From NCBI GenBank assembly GCA_023664955.1, contig JAMPEV010000001.1, positions 662,725 to 726,724 on the forward strand: 64,000 bases of DNA, written 5' to 3'. Within the stretch, counting starts at the first letter, position 1. Each line of letters opens with the position of its first letter. The DNA comes from Duncaniella sp. GTDB lineage: Bacteria; Bacteroidota; Bacteroidia; Bacteroidales; Muribaculaceae. A program made the translations under genes and the position numbers. Below the pieces are notes generated by a model. That model saw only the letters and a program-made list of their open reading frames with translations. It was not told the DNA's origin and did no database searches. Shown piece after piece: positions 11,701 to 20,513 of this stretch.

Positions 11701-13085
11701 GCCATGTGGAGGTAGTTATCGGTCGACTCGCTGAAATGCGTATCATCGATCCTAACACCAAGATGATGCTCACCAACGCTAATATCCCCTACGGTGCCAA
11801 GCTCTATTTCGACAATGGAGCGAAGATTAAGAAGGGCGATGTAATATGCGAATGGGACCCATTCAACGCCGTTATCGTCAGCGAGGCCGGCGGTACCGTA
11901 CAGTATGTCAACCTCATTGAGAACGGCACTTACCGTGTTGATTCCGATGAGCAGACCGGTCTCCGTGAAAAGATTATCATCGAGTCCAAGGAACGCGGCA
12001 AGGTGCCCGAAGCTAACATCGTGGATGCCAATGGTCAGATCATCAAGACCTACGCTCTACCGGTGGGCGCTCACCTTATGGTTGATGAAGGTGCTGAAGT
12101 TAAGGCTGGTGAAATCTTCGTCAAGATTCCTCGTGCCGCTGGTAACGCCGGTGACATCACCGGTGGTCTCCCCCGTGTCACTGAGCTATTCGAGGCACGT
12201 AACCCGTCCAACCCTGCTATCGTATCTGAAATCGATGGTGAAGTTCACTTCGGTAAGGTTAAGCGTGGCAACCGCGAAATCTCTGTCACTTCTAAGCTTG
12301 GAGAGACCAAAAAGTATCTCGTGCCGCTATCTAAGCAAATTCTTGTGCAGGAGAACGACTACGTACGCGCAGGCACTCCACTGTCCGACGGCGCCATCAC
12401 CCCGGCCGACATCCTTAACATCATGGGTCCGACTGCCGTCCAGGAATACATTGTTAACGAGGTTCAGGACGTGTACCGTATGCAGGGTGTGAAGATTAAC
12501 GATAAGCACTTTGAGGTTATTGTTCGCCAGATGATGCGTAAGGTCAACATCCTCGATCCGGGCGACACCGGCTTCCTCGAACAGCAAATCGTGGATAAGC
12601 GCGACTTCATGGACGAGAACGACCGCATCTGGGGCAAGAAGGTGGTTACCGATGCAGGTGACAGCGAAAATGTTAAGCCCGGTCAGATTATCACAGCACG
12701 CAAGCTCCGTGACGAGAACTCTTCGCTCAAGCGTCGTGACCTACGTCTCATCGAAGTGCGTGATGCTCAGCCCGCTACTTCTGAACAGATTCTTCAGGGT
12801 ATCACTCGTGCCGCCCTCCAGACCTCTTCGTTCATGTCGGCTGCATCATTCCAGGAAACCACAAAGGTGCTCAACGAAGCTGCTATCAACGGTAAGGTTG
12901 ACTACCTCCAGGGCATGAAGGAGAACGTAATTTGCGGTCACCTTATCCCTGCTGGTACAGGTATCCGTGCCTACGACCGTTTGGTAGTAGGAGGTAAGGA
13001 TGATATCGAGGATGCCTTCAGTTCATTTGATAACGCCCGTGATGAATCTCCCGAAGTAATCGACGTTGCTCACACTGAACTCTGA
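8763..13085 (+). CDS. rpoC: DNA-directed RNA polymerase subunit beta'
   Basis: Catalytic beta' subunit, 1440 residues. The N-terminal zinc site has paired cysteines CHCGKYKR and CDRCGVE, the Mg-binding catalytic loop NADFDGDQM lies at residues 472-480, and the second cysteine cluster [13 protein letters not shown] lies in the C-terminal half just before the bridge/trigger region [16 protein letters not shown]. Nothing is missing. Two tandem hairpins follow directly, so transcription of the block appears to end here; the rpsL-type genes that follow in many other bacteria are absent. Confidence 0.99.
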   Translation: MAFRKDNKQKTGFSKISIGLASPEEILEKSSGEVLKPETINYRTYKPERDGLFCERIFGPVKDYECHCGKYKRIRYKGIVCDRCGVEVTEKKVRRERMGHIKLVVPVAHIWYFRSLPNKIGYLLGLPSKKLDAVIYYERYVVINPGVAGEGENPVARLDLLSEEEYFDIIDRLPKDNQLLDDTDPNKFIAKMGAEAIYDLLKDLNLDDLSYALRDQANAEGSQQRKTEALKRLQVVESFRASRDRNRPEWMILQAVPVIPPELRPLVPLDGGRFATSDLNDLYRRVIIRNNRLKRLIEIKAPEVILRNEKRMLQEAVDSLLDNSRKSSAVKTEANRPLKSLSDSLKGKQGRFRQNLLGKRVDYSARSVIVVGPELKMHECGIPKDMAAELYKPFVIRKLIERGIVKTVKSAKKIVDRKEAVVWDILEYVMKGHPVLLNRAPTLHRLGIQAFQPKMIEGKAIQLHPLACTAFNADFDGDQMAVHLPLGNEAVLEAQLLMLGSHNILNPANGAPITVPSQDMVLGLYYITKLRKGDKGEGLKFYGPEEAEIAYNEGRVTLHAPVSIVVDDIDEFGNPVKHLVENTSVGRMLVNQYVPKEIGYVNEILSKKSLRTIISRVIKRCGIPRSAQFLDDIKNLGYYMAFKGGLSFNLGDVLIPAEKEQYVREGYEQVQEVLNNYSMGFITNNERYNQIIDIWTHVNSRLADTLMKQISADKQGFNPVYMMLDSGARGSKDQIRQLSGMRGLMAKPQKSGAEGGQIIENPILANFKEGLSVLEYFISTHGARKGLADTALKTADAGYLTRRLVDVAHDVIINEVDCGTLRGLVCTEIKNNDEVVASLGERILGRVSVHDVVDPVTGEIIVAAGEEINDEAADRINDSAIESVEIRSVLTCESKKGVCAKCYGRNLATHRMVQMGEAVGVIAAQSIGEPGTQLTLRTFHVGGVASNIAAVNSHTSRYDGILEIDELRTVKTDEVDAKGRHVEVVIGRLAEMRIIDPNTKMMLTNANIPYGAKLYFDNGAKIKKGDVICEWDPFNAVIVSEAGGTVQYVNLIENGTYRVDSDEQTGLREKIIIESKERGKVPEANIVDANGQIIKTYALPVGAHLMVDEGAEVKAGEIFVKIPRAAGNAGDITGGLPRVTELFEARNPSNPAIVSEIDGEVHFGKVKRGNREISVTSKLGETKKYLVPLSKQILVQENDYVRAGTPLSDGAITPADILNIMGPTAVQEYIVNEVQDVYRMQGVKINDKHFEVIVRQMMRKVNILDPGDTGFLEQQIVDKRDFMDENDRIWGKKVVTDAGDSENVKPGQIITARKLRDENSSLKRRDLRLIEVRDAQPATSEQILQGITRAALQTSSFMSAASFQETTKVLNEAAINGKVDYLQGMKENVICGHLIPAGTGIRAYDRLVVGGKDDIEDAFSSFDNARDESPEVIDVAHTEL

Positions 13086-13095
13086 TAATCTTAAT

Positions 13096-13120
13096 CGCAT
13101 GGGCACAATTGACCCATGCG
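13096..13120 (+). terminator. First hairpin after rpoC
   Basis: CGCATGGG (13096-13103) pairs with CCCATGCG (13113-13120) around a 9-nt loop, 10 bp past the rpoC stop. It lacks a clear T-run and probably acts together with the stronger stem at 13137-13170. Confidence 0.6.
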
Positions 13121-13136
13121 GTTATAAAATATTATG

Positions 13137-13170
13137 AGAAGCGCCATGGCTTAAGTGCCATGGCGCTTCT
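13137..13170. terminator. Bidirectional terminator between rpoC and convergent barrel gene
   Basis: A perfect 14-bp stem, AGAAGCGCCATGGC and its complement, with loop TTAAGT, sits between the convergent genes rpoC (+) and the outer-membrane protein at 13195-13740 (-). Its symmetry suits termination in both directions. Confidence 0.8.
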
Positions 13171-13194
13171 GTTCATTATGGTTGGTCGGATTTC

Positions 13195-13740
13195 TTAGAA
13201 GTGGCAATAAATACCAAACATCAGATTGTTGCTGTTCAAATCAAGCCCCCAATTCTCAGGCGCGCCGTTATGTTTTGCCGGACGGTTGCCACCTTGATAG
13301 CCTAAGAAGCCCACATGAGCCACGAGACTCAGTTTCTCATTCAGATTAAGGGCAACACCCGGACGCAACCCTAAGCCATATTCAACGGCTGTGTGACCGT
13401 GTGCTCGACCGATACCGAAATCAACACCGCCGTCAATGAACAAATCCACCTTCTCTACCTTTGCATAAGTGTAGCGAGCGTAAGGATTAACCTTGAACAC
13501 TGTCTTCTCCTCCTCGCCAGCTTTGCGATATGACACACCAAGCACTGCGCCAACTGCGAAATTGTCAGTCATATTGTAACCCAACTCCGGAAGCACTGTT
13601 ACCTGAGTTGACTTACTATTGCTTGCCGACTCCGTGGTGCGGCCAAAAGTCAACTGACCGCCGGCATACCAGCTGCCGCTTTGTGCCCATGCTCCCAAGG
13701 TGGCGATTGCCAAAATGGCTGAAACTAAAAATTTTTTCAT
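13195..13740 (-). CDS. Secreted outer-membrane beta-barrel protein
   Basis: The 181-residue protein has a Sec signal peptide (MKKFLVSAILAIATLGAWAQ, cleavage after AQ likely) and then alternating hydrophobic/polar strands such as SWYAGGQLTFGR, NFAVGAVLGVSYR and KVNPYARYTY, ending in FGIYCHF. A C-terminal phenylalanine after a strand is the usual beta-signal for BAM insertion. It looks like an 8-strand OmpA/OmpX-type barrel of the broad outer-membrane-protein beta-barrel family; a specific role cannot be read. It is transcribed convergently to rpoC as a single gene. Confidence 0.8.
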   Translation of the reverse strand: MKKFLVSAILAIATLGAWAQSGSWYAGGQLTFGRTTESASNSKSTQVTVLPELGYNMTDNFAVGAVLGVSYRKAGEEEKTVFKVNPYARYTYAKVEKVDLFIDGGVDFGIGRAHGHTAVEYGLGLRPGVALNLNEKLSLVAHVGFLGYQGGNRPAKHNGAPENWGLDLNSNNLMFGIYCHF

Positions 13741-13970
13741 AACTGTAAATCTATTTTTATTAATGATGATTATGTATTTTTTCAGTGATGATCATAAAAT
13801 CCCATCTACGATTAAATATAAATAGCTGAAATTAACACTTGAAAACGACTTTTTCACCTTATAAACACACAGACTCAAAAAAAGTTGACCCCAGTCCGCC
13901 TTCCATACACAAAAATCCATAATCACTTACTTGGTGGCGATTAATTCGTTGTTAACTTTCTGAAAACTTG

Positions 13971-14001
13971 TTGTGTTGATTGTTGTTTTTTTGTACCTTT
14001 G
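13971..14001 (+). promoter_or_regulatory. Bacteroidetes promoter for trpS
   Basis: The -7 element TACCTTTG at 13994-14001 matches TAnnTTTG exactly. A TTG at 13971-13973, 20 bp upstream, serves as the -33 element. The predicted start near 14008 gives a leader of about 100 nt. The rest of the 365-bp gap between the barrel gene and trpS is AT-rich and holds no ORF. Confidence 0.7.
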
Positions 14002-14017
14002 TCCACAATTTATCACA

Positions 14018-14075
14018 ACTCCGGAGATGACTGTCATCTGAAAGATGGCATAATGATTTTCGGAGTCACCATCTT
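14018..14075 (+). promoter_or_regulatory. trpS leader with mutually exclusive stems
   Basis: Within the predicted 5' leader, ACTCCG (14018-14023) can pair with CGGAGT (14061-14066). AGATG (14043-14047) can pair upstream with CATCT (14035-14039) or, as AAGATGG, downstream with CCATCTT (14069-14075). These pairings compete, as in attenuators and riboswitches. No Trp codon run or T-box consensus was seen. Confidence 0.4.
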
Positions 14076-14105
14076 GTTTAATTATAAGGATTTAAATACA
14101 TATCA

Positions 14106-15170
14106 ATGAACGACAAAGAAATTGTGCTCTCCGGCATTCGTGCCACTGGTAATTTACATCTCGGCAACTATTACGGTGCCTTGAGCAAGTTTGTCAAAAT
14201 GCAGGATGACTATGACTGCTTGTATTTCATCGCTGACTTGCACGCTTTGACCACCACACCCGACCCGAAGATTCTTCACGAAAATGTGAAAAATATTTTG
14301 GCAGAATATCTTGCCGCCGGTGTTGACCCCGACAAGGCTACTATCTTCGTGCAAAGCGATGTGCCTGAAGTTTCTGAAATGTATCTCCTCTTGAATATGC
14401 ACGTGGGTATCGGCGAATTGATGCGCACAACTTCTTTTAAGGATAAGGCACGCAAGCAGCTCGGCATCAAGTCTTCAGCCGATGACGAAGATATCGAAAA
14501 ACAGATTATCGGTACCGACTCCAACAAGCGAGTTAATGCCGGACTCCTCACATATCCTACCCTTATGGCTGTTGACATCCTCATTCAGAAGGCCCACAAA
14601 GTGCCTGTGGGCAAGGACCAGGAACAACACCTTGAACTGACTCGCCGCTTCGCTCGCCGCTTCAATTCATTCTACGGTGTTGACCTCTTCCCCGAACCTC
14701 AGAATTTCAATTTCGGCGACCACGCAGTAAAGGTGCCCGGCCTCGACGGCTCAGGTAAGATGGGCAAGAGCGAAGGCAACTGTATCTATTTGATTGACGA
14801 GGAGAAAGTGCTACGCAAGAAAGTGATGAGAGCTGTGACCGACGAAGGGCCAAAAGAACCCAACCAGCCCATATCTGAGCCGGTGCAGAACCTTCTGACA
14901 CTCATGGAACTTACTTCCGACCCCGCCGTGGTGCAGCAATATCGCGATGCCTATGCTGATTGCTCAATCCGTTATGGCGACCTCAAGAAACAGCTCGCTG
15001 AGGATATCCTGAAGGTGACCACTCCAATCCGCGAACGTTACAATGACATACGCAACGATGACGCTTTCATTGCGCGTGTGGTTCGCCAGGGAGCTGAACG
15101 TGCACGTGAACGTGCTTCTAAAACCCTTGCGGAAGTACGTGAAATCATGGGAATCCGTAAATTCTACTAA
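14106..15170 (+). CDS. trpS: Tryptophanyl-tRNA synthetase
   Basis: Class I synthetase that charges tRNA-Trp. The 354-residue protein has the HIGH-type motif HLGN at residues 18-21 and the KMSKS-type motif KMGKS at 218-222, with the family segment SGIRATGNLHLGNYYG at the N terminus and KVPVGKDQEQHLELTR before the second half. Length is normal. A promoter and a structured leader precede it. The DUF2723 gene begins 24 bp after the stop. Confidence 0.97.
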   Translation: MNDKEIVLSGIRATGNLHLGNYYGALSKFVKMQDDYDCLYFIADLHALTTTPDPKILHENVKNILAEYLAAGVDPDKATIFVQSDVPEVSEMYLLLNMHVGIGELMRTTSFKDKARKQLGIKSSADDEDIEKQIIGTDSNKRVNAGLLTYPTLMAVDILIQKAHKVPVGKDQEQHLELTRRFARRFNSFYGVDLFPEPQNFNFGDHAVKVPGLDGSGKMGKSEGNCIYLIDEEKVLRKKVMRAVTDEGPKEPNQPISEPVQNLLTLMELTSDPAVVQQYRDAYADCSIRYGDLKKQLAEDILKVTTPIRERYNDIRNDDAFIARVVRQGAERARERASKTLAEVREIMGIRKFY

Positions 15171-15194
15171 ATTTGACACTCAGCGAATCATCAA

Positions 15195-18100
15195 ATGAAA
15201 AAATATAATATTATTAACGACTCGCTCGGTTGGCTATGCTTCCTCATCGCGGCTGTGACCTACCTGCTCACCATTGAGCCCACCGCGAGTTTCTGGGACT
15301 GTCCGGAATTCATATCTCAAGGCTACAAACTTGAAGTGGGCCACCCGCCGGGCAACCCTATCTTCATGCTTGCCGCCCGATTCTTCGTCAATTTCGCCTT
15401 TGGCGATATTTCCAAGGTTGCACTTATGGTCAATGCCATGTCGGCGCTCTTGTCTGCAGGCACTATTCTACTGCTATTTTGGACCATCACCCATCTGGTG
15501 AAGAAATTGGTGGTCGATGACAATGCCGAGGAGGTTTCACTAGTGAAAATGCTGGTGATTTTCGGTTCAGGTATCTGCGGTGCGCTCGTGTATACCTGGA
15601 GCGATACTTTTTGGTTCTCAGCCGTCGAAGGTGAAGTATATGCCTTCTCCTCATTCTGTACAGCGTTGGTGTTCTGGCTTATCCTGAAGTGGGAAAACCG
15701 TGCCGACAAGCCTCATAGCGATAAATACTTGATTCTCATCGCATACGTTATCGGTATCTCTATCGCAGTCCACCTCCTTAATTTGCTGTGTATCCCTGCA
15801 ATAGGCTTAGTGATATATTACCGTTTATGGAAGGACACCACCGCCACCGGTTCGCTGATTGCGCTTGCGCTTGCAGCCCTCGTGGTAGGGTTAATTCTCT
15901 ATGGATTGGTGCCGGGGTTCATCGAGGTGTCACAGTATTTCGAACTTTTCTTCGTCAATGTGCTTGGATTCAGCTATAATGTAGGTGTGCTCGTTTACGC
16001 TATCGTGGCTGTGGCAGTATTTATTTGGGCTATCCGCTCGCTTTACCGACAGGAAAGCCCTAAGGCTATTCGTCTGAGTGTGGCGTGCAGCATCCTTGTG
16101 TCAGGCATACCCTTTATCGGTGATAACCTGTGGATTCCGGTGCTCGTGATGGCGGTTGTGATTGGCTATCTCTATTGGGCAAAGCAGCTTCCAGTGAGAA
16201 TTATTAACCTCGTGGTGATGAGCATTTTCGTGATATTTATAGGCTACTCGTCCTATGCATTGCTCTTGATTCGTTCAAGTGCTAATCCTCCGATGAATCA
16301 GAATGCACCCGACAATGTGTTCGCCCTTTCATCATATCTCAACCGTGAGCAATATGGCGAGCGACCGTTGTTCTATGGACAAACCAACAATTCTTCAGTA
16401 GTTTACGAAGTTACCGATGGCAGAAATGTAACTCCGAAGTTTACTCCGGGGCGTGCCCAGTATGCTAAGGTCGTGAAGACATCCCCCGATCAACCTGACA
16501 AATACGAAATCACAGGTTATAAGAAAAACTATGTTATGTCGCCCGAGCTCAATATGCTCTTCCCACGTATATATAGCGGTGCCCACACAGGCGCATACGC
16601 TGACTGGATTGGCGGACTTCATGGCAAACCTGTTCAGGCTACGCAGTATGTGGATGCTGATGGGGAAGTGCTCCAGACTGTCAACAAAATAAAGCCCACC
16701 ATGGGCGAGAGCTTACGCTTCTTCCTTGTATATCAGTTGAATCATATGTACTGGCGCTATTTCATGTGGAATTTCGCAGGCCGTCAGAATGACATCCAGG
16801 GTAATGGTGAGGTAAATCATGGCAACTGGATTTCCGGTATACCGTTTATCGATACTCCACGCCTCGGCGACCAGTCACTCCTCCCTGATGCTGAGGGTAA
16901 AGGCAACAAAGGGCACAATGTGTTCTATATGCTACCGCTCATTATGGGTATCATAGGACTTGGCTGGCAAGCATTTACCTCTAAGCGCGGCATCGAACAG
17001 TTCTGGGTGATTTTCTTCCTGTTCTTTATGACAGGTATCGCTATCGTGCTCTACCTCAACCAGACACCCACCCAGCCTCGCGAACGCGACTACGCCTTCG
17101 CCGGTTCATTCTACGCCTTCTCAATCTGGGTAGGTATGGGCGTCGCCGGTCTTTGGGCCCTTATCAACGCCCTTCGCGAGAAAAACAATAAGACAAAAAA
17201 GCATGATGACATCCAGTCACTGGCTGTTTCAGGAGCTAACGTGTCGAAACTCTCGCTTGTGGCCGCAGTTTGCTCATGCGTCGTGGGACTTATTGTGCCA
17301 CTCCAGATGGTGTCACAGACATGGAACGACCATGACCGTTCCGGTCGCTACACCACTCGCGATTTCGGTATGAATTATCTTGACTCTGTAGATGAAAACG
17401 GTATCATTTTCACTAACGGCGACAACGACACATTCCCCTTGTGGTATGCACAGGAAGTAGAAGGCCATCGCACCGACGTCAAAGTTGTTAACCTAAGCTA
17501 TCTCACCACTGACTGGTATGCCAATCAGGTTAAACACCCCTCCTATCAGGCAGCTGGCATCGAAACCCTCGCCAAGCCGGAGGATTACGGTTATGACCGC
17601 ATGAACTTCAGTTACTTTGCCACCGACGAGGATTCTACCGCCGTGAATGTGTTCTCATCACTCCGTCAGCTCTATGATCAGAACTCAAGTAAAAACGCTT
17701 GGAACGCGCCGATGATGAAGTATCCCAACATGTTCATCCCGGTTGACATACCTGCCGCTGTTAAAGCCGGTCGTATCACCGAGGAGGAAGCTGACTATGC
17801 CGATCCGGAAATCAGTGCCAATATGCACAATGACATGGAGTCAGAACGGCATGGAGGTATGACCCTCAGCCAGGTGCTATCGCTTGATATGCTCGCAACG
17901 AGCATCAAGAATGGCTGGAACCGCCCGGTTTACTTCGCATCTACCGTTCCATCTGAATATTACGTCGGATTGTCTCCATATATGCGCTCTACCGGTATGG
18001 CATATGAAGTTACTCCTATACGCTTCAGTGAGAACTCGATGGACCAAAACGGAAATTGGGATATCTCAGCCGTCAACACCGACAAGGCTTACCGTAACAT

Positions 18101-18704
18101 CACTGAGAAATTCCGTTGGGGAGGTCTGGACGAGGTTACATCGCCTGACCAAATTTATCTTGACGAGACAGTACGCCGCATGGTCACTACCACCCGTTCC
18201 TACATCCTCAATTGCGCAGTCGCCCTTGTGAATGAAGCAGTTGGTGCTGAACGGGCCGACACAACAGCCCTAAGTGTGGAAGATGTTAAGAAACTGGCTG
18301 ACTTTAAAGCCGACCGCTACGCCAAGGCCGTCAACCTCCTTCAGCTAATGGAAGAGAAACTGCCCGAGGCAGCTTCACCATACACCCTCCAGATTCCGCA
18401 GCAGATGGCAGAACTGTATTCGCGCATCGGCATCGTGACTGACAATAAGGAACTTTCCCAAAAAGCTCTGAAGATGCTTGAGGACGAGATTCGACGAAAT
18501 GCCAAGAATGTGAGATACTACCAGAGTCTCACTCCATGGCAGTATGCTACCCTCCCGCGCACTGACCGCTATGCCGAGACTTACTACATGGTAAATCTAC
18601 TGCAGGATTACGCAGACGCCGGAGGTGATGCTGAGGCCATCATTACCGAACTTGAGGATATGGGCGTCAATTTCGACCGCATCGTTTCAATAATGCAGCA
18701 GTAA
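15195..18704 (+). CDS. DUF2723 polytopic membrane protein (TMEM260-like)
   Basis: A 1169-residue protein with the DUF2723 N-terminal signature: a transmembrane segment followed by FWDCPEFISQGYKLEVGHPPG (abridged region about residues 32-55). About ten or more hydrophobic helices fill the first 600 residues, with the motif TPTQPRERDYAFAGSFYAF near residue 625, followed by a large soluble C-terminal half. TMEM260, the animal member, is a protein O-mannosyltransferase, so a membrane glycosyltransferase using a lipid-linked sugar is the favoured guess, not proven here. The next gene, a NodB-type deacetylase, starts 8 bp after the stop. Confidence 0.88.
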   Translation: MKKYNIINDSLGWLCFLIAAVTYLLTIEPTASFWDCPEFISQGYKLEVGHPPGNPIFMLAARFFVNFAFGDISKVALMVNAMSALLSAGTILLLFWTITHLVKKLVVDDNAEEVSLVKMLVIFGSGICGALVYTWSDTFWFSAVEGEVYAFSSFCTALVFWLILKWENRADKPHSDKYLILIAYVIGISIAVHLLNLLCIPAIGLVIYYRLWKDTTATGSLIALALAALVVGLILYGLVPGFIEVSQYFELFFVNVLGFSYNVGVLVYAIVAVAVFIWAIRSLYRQESPKAIRLSVACSILVSGIPFIGDNLWIPVLVMAVVIGYLYWAKQLPVRIINLVVMSIFVIFIGYSSYALLLIRSSANPPMNQNAPDNVFALSSYLNREQYGERPLFYGQTNNSSVVYEVTDGRNVTPKFTPGRAQYAKVVKTSPDQPDKYEITGYKKNYVMSPELNMLFPRIYSGAHTGAYADWIGGLHGKPVQATQYVDADGEVLQTVNKIKPTMGESLRFFLVYQLNHMYWRYFMWNFAGRQNDIQGNGEVNHGNWISGIPFIDTPRLGDQSLLPDAEGKGNKGHNVFYMLPLIMGIIGLGWQAFTSKRGIEQFWVIFFLFFMTGIAIVLYLNQTPTQPRERDYAFAGSFYAFSIWVGMGVAGLWALINALREKNNKTKKHDDIQSLAVSGANVSKLSLVAAVCSCVVGLIVPLQMVSQTWNDHDRSGRYTTRDFGMNYLDSVDENGIIFTNGDNDTFPLWYAQEVEGHRTDVKVVNLSYLTTDWYANQVKHPSYQAAGIETLAKPEDYGYDRMNFSYFATDEDSTAVNVFSSLRQLYDQNSSKNAWNAPMMKYPNMFIPVDIPAAVKAGRITEEEADYADPEISANMHNDMESERHGGMTLSQVLSLDMLATSIKNGWNRPVYFASTVPSEYYVGLSPYMRSTGMAYEVTPIRFSENSMDQNGNWDISAVNTDKAYRNITEKFRWGGLDEVTSPDQIYLDETVRRMVTTTRSYILNCAVALVNEAVGAERADTTALSVEDVKKLADFKADRYAKAVNLLQLMEEKLPEAASPYTLQIPQQMAELYSRIGIVTDNKELSQKALKMLEDEIRRNAKNVRYYQSLTPWQYATLPRTDRYAETYYMVNLLQDYADAGGDAEAIITELEDMGVNFDRIVSIMQQ

Positions 18705-18712
18705 TTTGCCCC

Positions 18713-19330
18713 ATGTGGATTGAACAACCACCATTGCTATACAGACTACTTTTCCCTGAGGCCCTCTGGCGCATCAAGCGCCGGGGGCGAAAAGTGGTGT
18801 TCCTCACTTTCGACGATGGTCCTATTCCTGAGGAGACCCCTTGGGTGCTCGACATGCTCGACAAGCATGCCATTAAGGCTACATTTTTCATGGTGGGTGA
18901 CAATGTGCGAAAGTATCCCCACCTCTACGAGGAGGTGAAACGCCGAGGACATTCCTACGGTAATCACACCATGCACCATCTTCAAGGCATCAAGGAGAGT
19001 GCCGCCACATATCTTCGCGACATCACCGAAGCCGACCGGCTTATCGACTCAATACTGTTCCGACCGCCTCACGGCATTATATATCCGGAACAAGCTAAAC
19101 TGATACGCCGTCACTATAATATAGTGATGTACGACCTTGTGACCCGCGACTATTCAAAACGTGTCACAGGCGAACAAGTTCTCGACAATGTGAAGCGATA
19201 TGTCCGCAACGGCTCAATCATCGTTTTCCACGACTCATTGAAAGCCCATACCAACATGCGATATGCCCTCCCGCGAGCCATTGAATGGCTGAAAGAGCAG
19301 GGATATGAATTCGAGCGACTGCCGATGTAA
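18713..19330 (+). CDS. Polysaccharide deacetylase family protein (NodB fold)
   Basis: The 205-residue protein has the NodB motif 1 TFDDGP at residues 32-37, whose first Asp is the catalytic base and second a metal ligand. The metal-binding histidines appear in SYGNHTMHH. FRPPHG is motif 3, the usual Arg-Pro-Pro loop. It would remove acetyl groups from a carbohydrate such as a cell-surface glycan; the substrate is unknown. There is no signal peptide, although a short hydrophobic stretch precedes the domain. The 8-bp gap after the DUF2723 gene suggests translational coupling. Confidence 0.88.
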   Translation: MWIEQPPLLYRLLFPEALWRIKRRGRKVVFLTFDDGPIPEETPWVLDMLDKHAIKATFFMVGDNVRKYPHLYEEVKRRGHSYGNHTMHHLQGIKESAATYLRDITEADRLIDSILFRPPHGIIYPEQAKLIRRHYNIVMYDLVTRDYSKRVTGEQVLDNVKRYVRNGSIIVFHDSLKAHTNMRYALPRAIEWLKEQGYEFERLPM

Positions 19331-19395
19331 TCCATTAAATTCCCCAAATCTCACACGACGATTAATCCTCTCCATTATCCCAACCTCTCCTGCCC

Positions 19396-20433
19396 ATGCC
19401 AATAAATAAAGAACAGGTGAAATCTCAACTTCGTGCAGCCGGGGTGTATAAATCCGGCGTGTCGCAAATTGGGCTTGTGGCTGATACGGAGATGGCGCGG
19501 TATGACCGGTGGATTTTGCAGGAGATGAACGCCGGGATGGAGTATATGGCCAATCATCGTGAAATACGCCGTGACCCATCGCTACTTCTTCCAGGGGCAA
19601 AGACTCTGATTTCGTGCGCGTTCAACTACTACTATCCCATCAAATGGAAGCCAGGGCTCCCCAAATGGGCACGCTATGCCCTTGGGACGGACTACCATGA
19701 GGTGGTGCGCGAACGGTTGACGAGGGTAGCCGGTTGGATTACCTCGGAGACCGGTGAGCAATGCCGAGTGTGTGTTGACACAGCCCCGCTGAACGAACGA
19801 TATTGGGCAGTGCAGTCGGGAGTGGGGTTCATAGGTAGCAACAATCAGTTAATCATCCCAGGCGCGGGCTCATATTTCTTCTTGGGAGAGATTCTGACCA
19901 CATTGCCACTCGATGCCGAAGATCCGTGTGCGGAGGATTGCAACGGATGTGGAAAATGCGTCAGAGCGTGTCCCGGCGGAGCCTTGGGGTCCCTAAATGA
20001 AAGAAACATAGAGACTCATAGTAATGACTTTTTTGCACCGATTGATGGCATAGAGACTATTGGTGGTGACTCAGATGACGGCCGAGAATTGCCGGTTGTG
20101 AACTGTAGACGGTGTCTGTCGTACCTCACCATTGAGCATCGCGGCGAATTTCCCCAGAGGGTGCGATTGGGAAGCCATATTTATGGATGTGACGTGTGTC
20201 AGGATGTGTGTCCTCACAATTCCAATCCACCTGTTACGGAAATTCCGGAGTTCATTCCTCGAAGTGAGATTCTTGATCTCAGCAGCGAAGATATAGCTTC
20301 AATGACACAATCGGAATTTTCAGTAATATTCAAGCATTCAGCCGTAAAGCGTGCAAAACTCGCCGGCCTTCAGCGCAACAATAAATCACTTGACTTAAGT
20401 CAACATCTGCCGTGTACACAATTGTGTACATAA
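19396..20433 (+). CDS. queG: Epoxyqueuosine reductase QueG
   Basis: Cobalamin- and Fe-S-dependent enzyme for the last step of queuosine synthesis in tRNA. The 345-residue protein has the catalytic-acid segment VDTAPLNER (Asp128), cluster I cysteines at 182, 185, 188 and 192 (CNGCGKCVRAC), and further cysteines at 237, 240, 265, 268 and 272 (GCDVCQDVCPHN). Between the first cluster and CRRCLSYLTIE there are about 40 residues (199-236) where the family usually has about 10, with an acidic GGDSDDG stretch. The final codons lie inside a perfect 18-bp palindrome. Confidence 0.95.
   Translation: MPINKEQVKSQLRAAGVYKSGVSQIGLVADTEMARYDRWILQEMNAGMEYMANHREIRRDPSLLLPGAKTLISCAFNYYYPIKWKPGLPKWARYALGTDYHEVVRERLTRVAGWITSETGEQCRVCVDTAPLNERYWAVQSGVGFIGSNNQLIIPGAGSYFFLGEILTTLPLDAEDPCAEDCNGCGKCVRACPGGALGSLNERNIETHSNDFFAPIDGIETIGGDSDDGRELPVVNCRRCLSYLTIEHRGEFPQRVRLGSHIYGCDVCQDVCPHNSNPPVTEIPEFIPRSEILDLSSEDIASMTQSEFSVIFKHSAVKRAKLAGLQRNNKSLDLSQHLPCTQLCT
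20413..20430. promoter_or_regulatory. Perfect 18-bp palindrome, candidate operator
   Basis: TGTACACAATTGTGTACA overlaps the last queG codons and ends one base before the stop codon. It lies about 84 bp upstream of the following lipoprotein start and about 50 bp upstream of that gene's predicted -7 element. The dyad with TGTACA ends looks like a regulator binding site; the regulator is unknown. Confidence 0.5.
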
Positions 20434-20477
20434 TCGTTTTGTGATGTAGAGGTATAAGTTAATTACTAAAAAATGAC

Positions 20478-20485
20478 TAATTTTG
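20478..20485 (+). promoter_or_regulatory. -7 element upstream of the propeller lipoprotein
   Basis: TAATTTTG fits TAnnTTTG, with a predicted start about 22 nt before the lipoprotein ATG. No good TTTG is found at the -33 position, which could mean activator dependence, perhaps through the palindrome upstream. Confidence 0.45.
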
Positions 20486-20513
20486 CATTTCTATAACCAT
20501 AACTATCCTCCTT

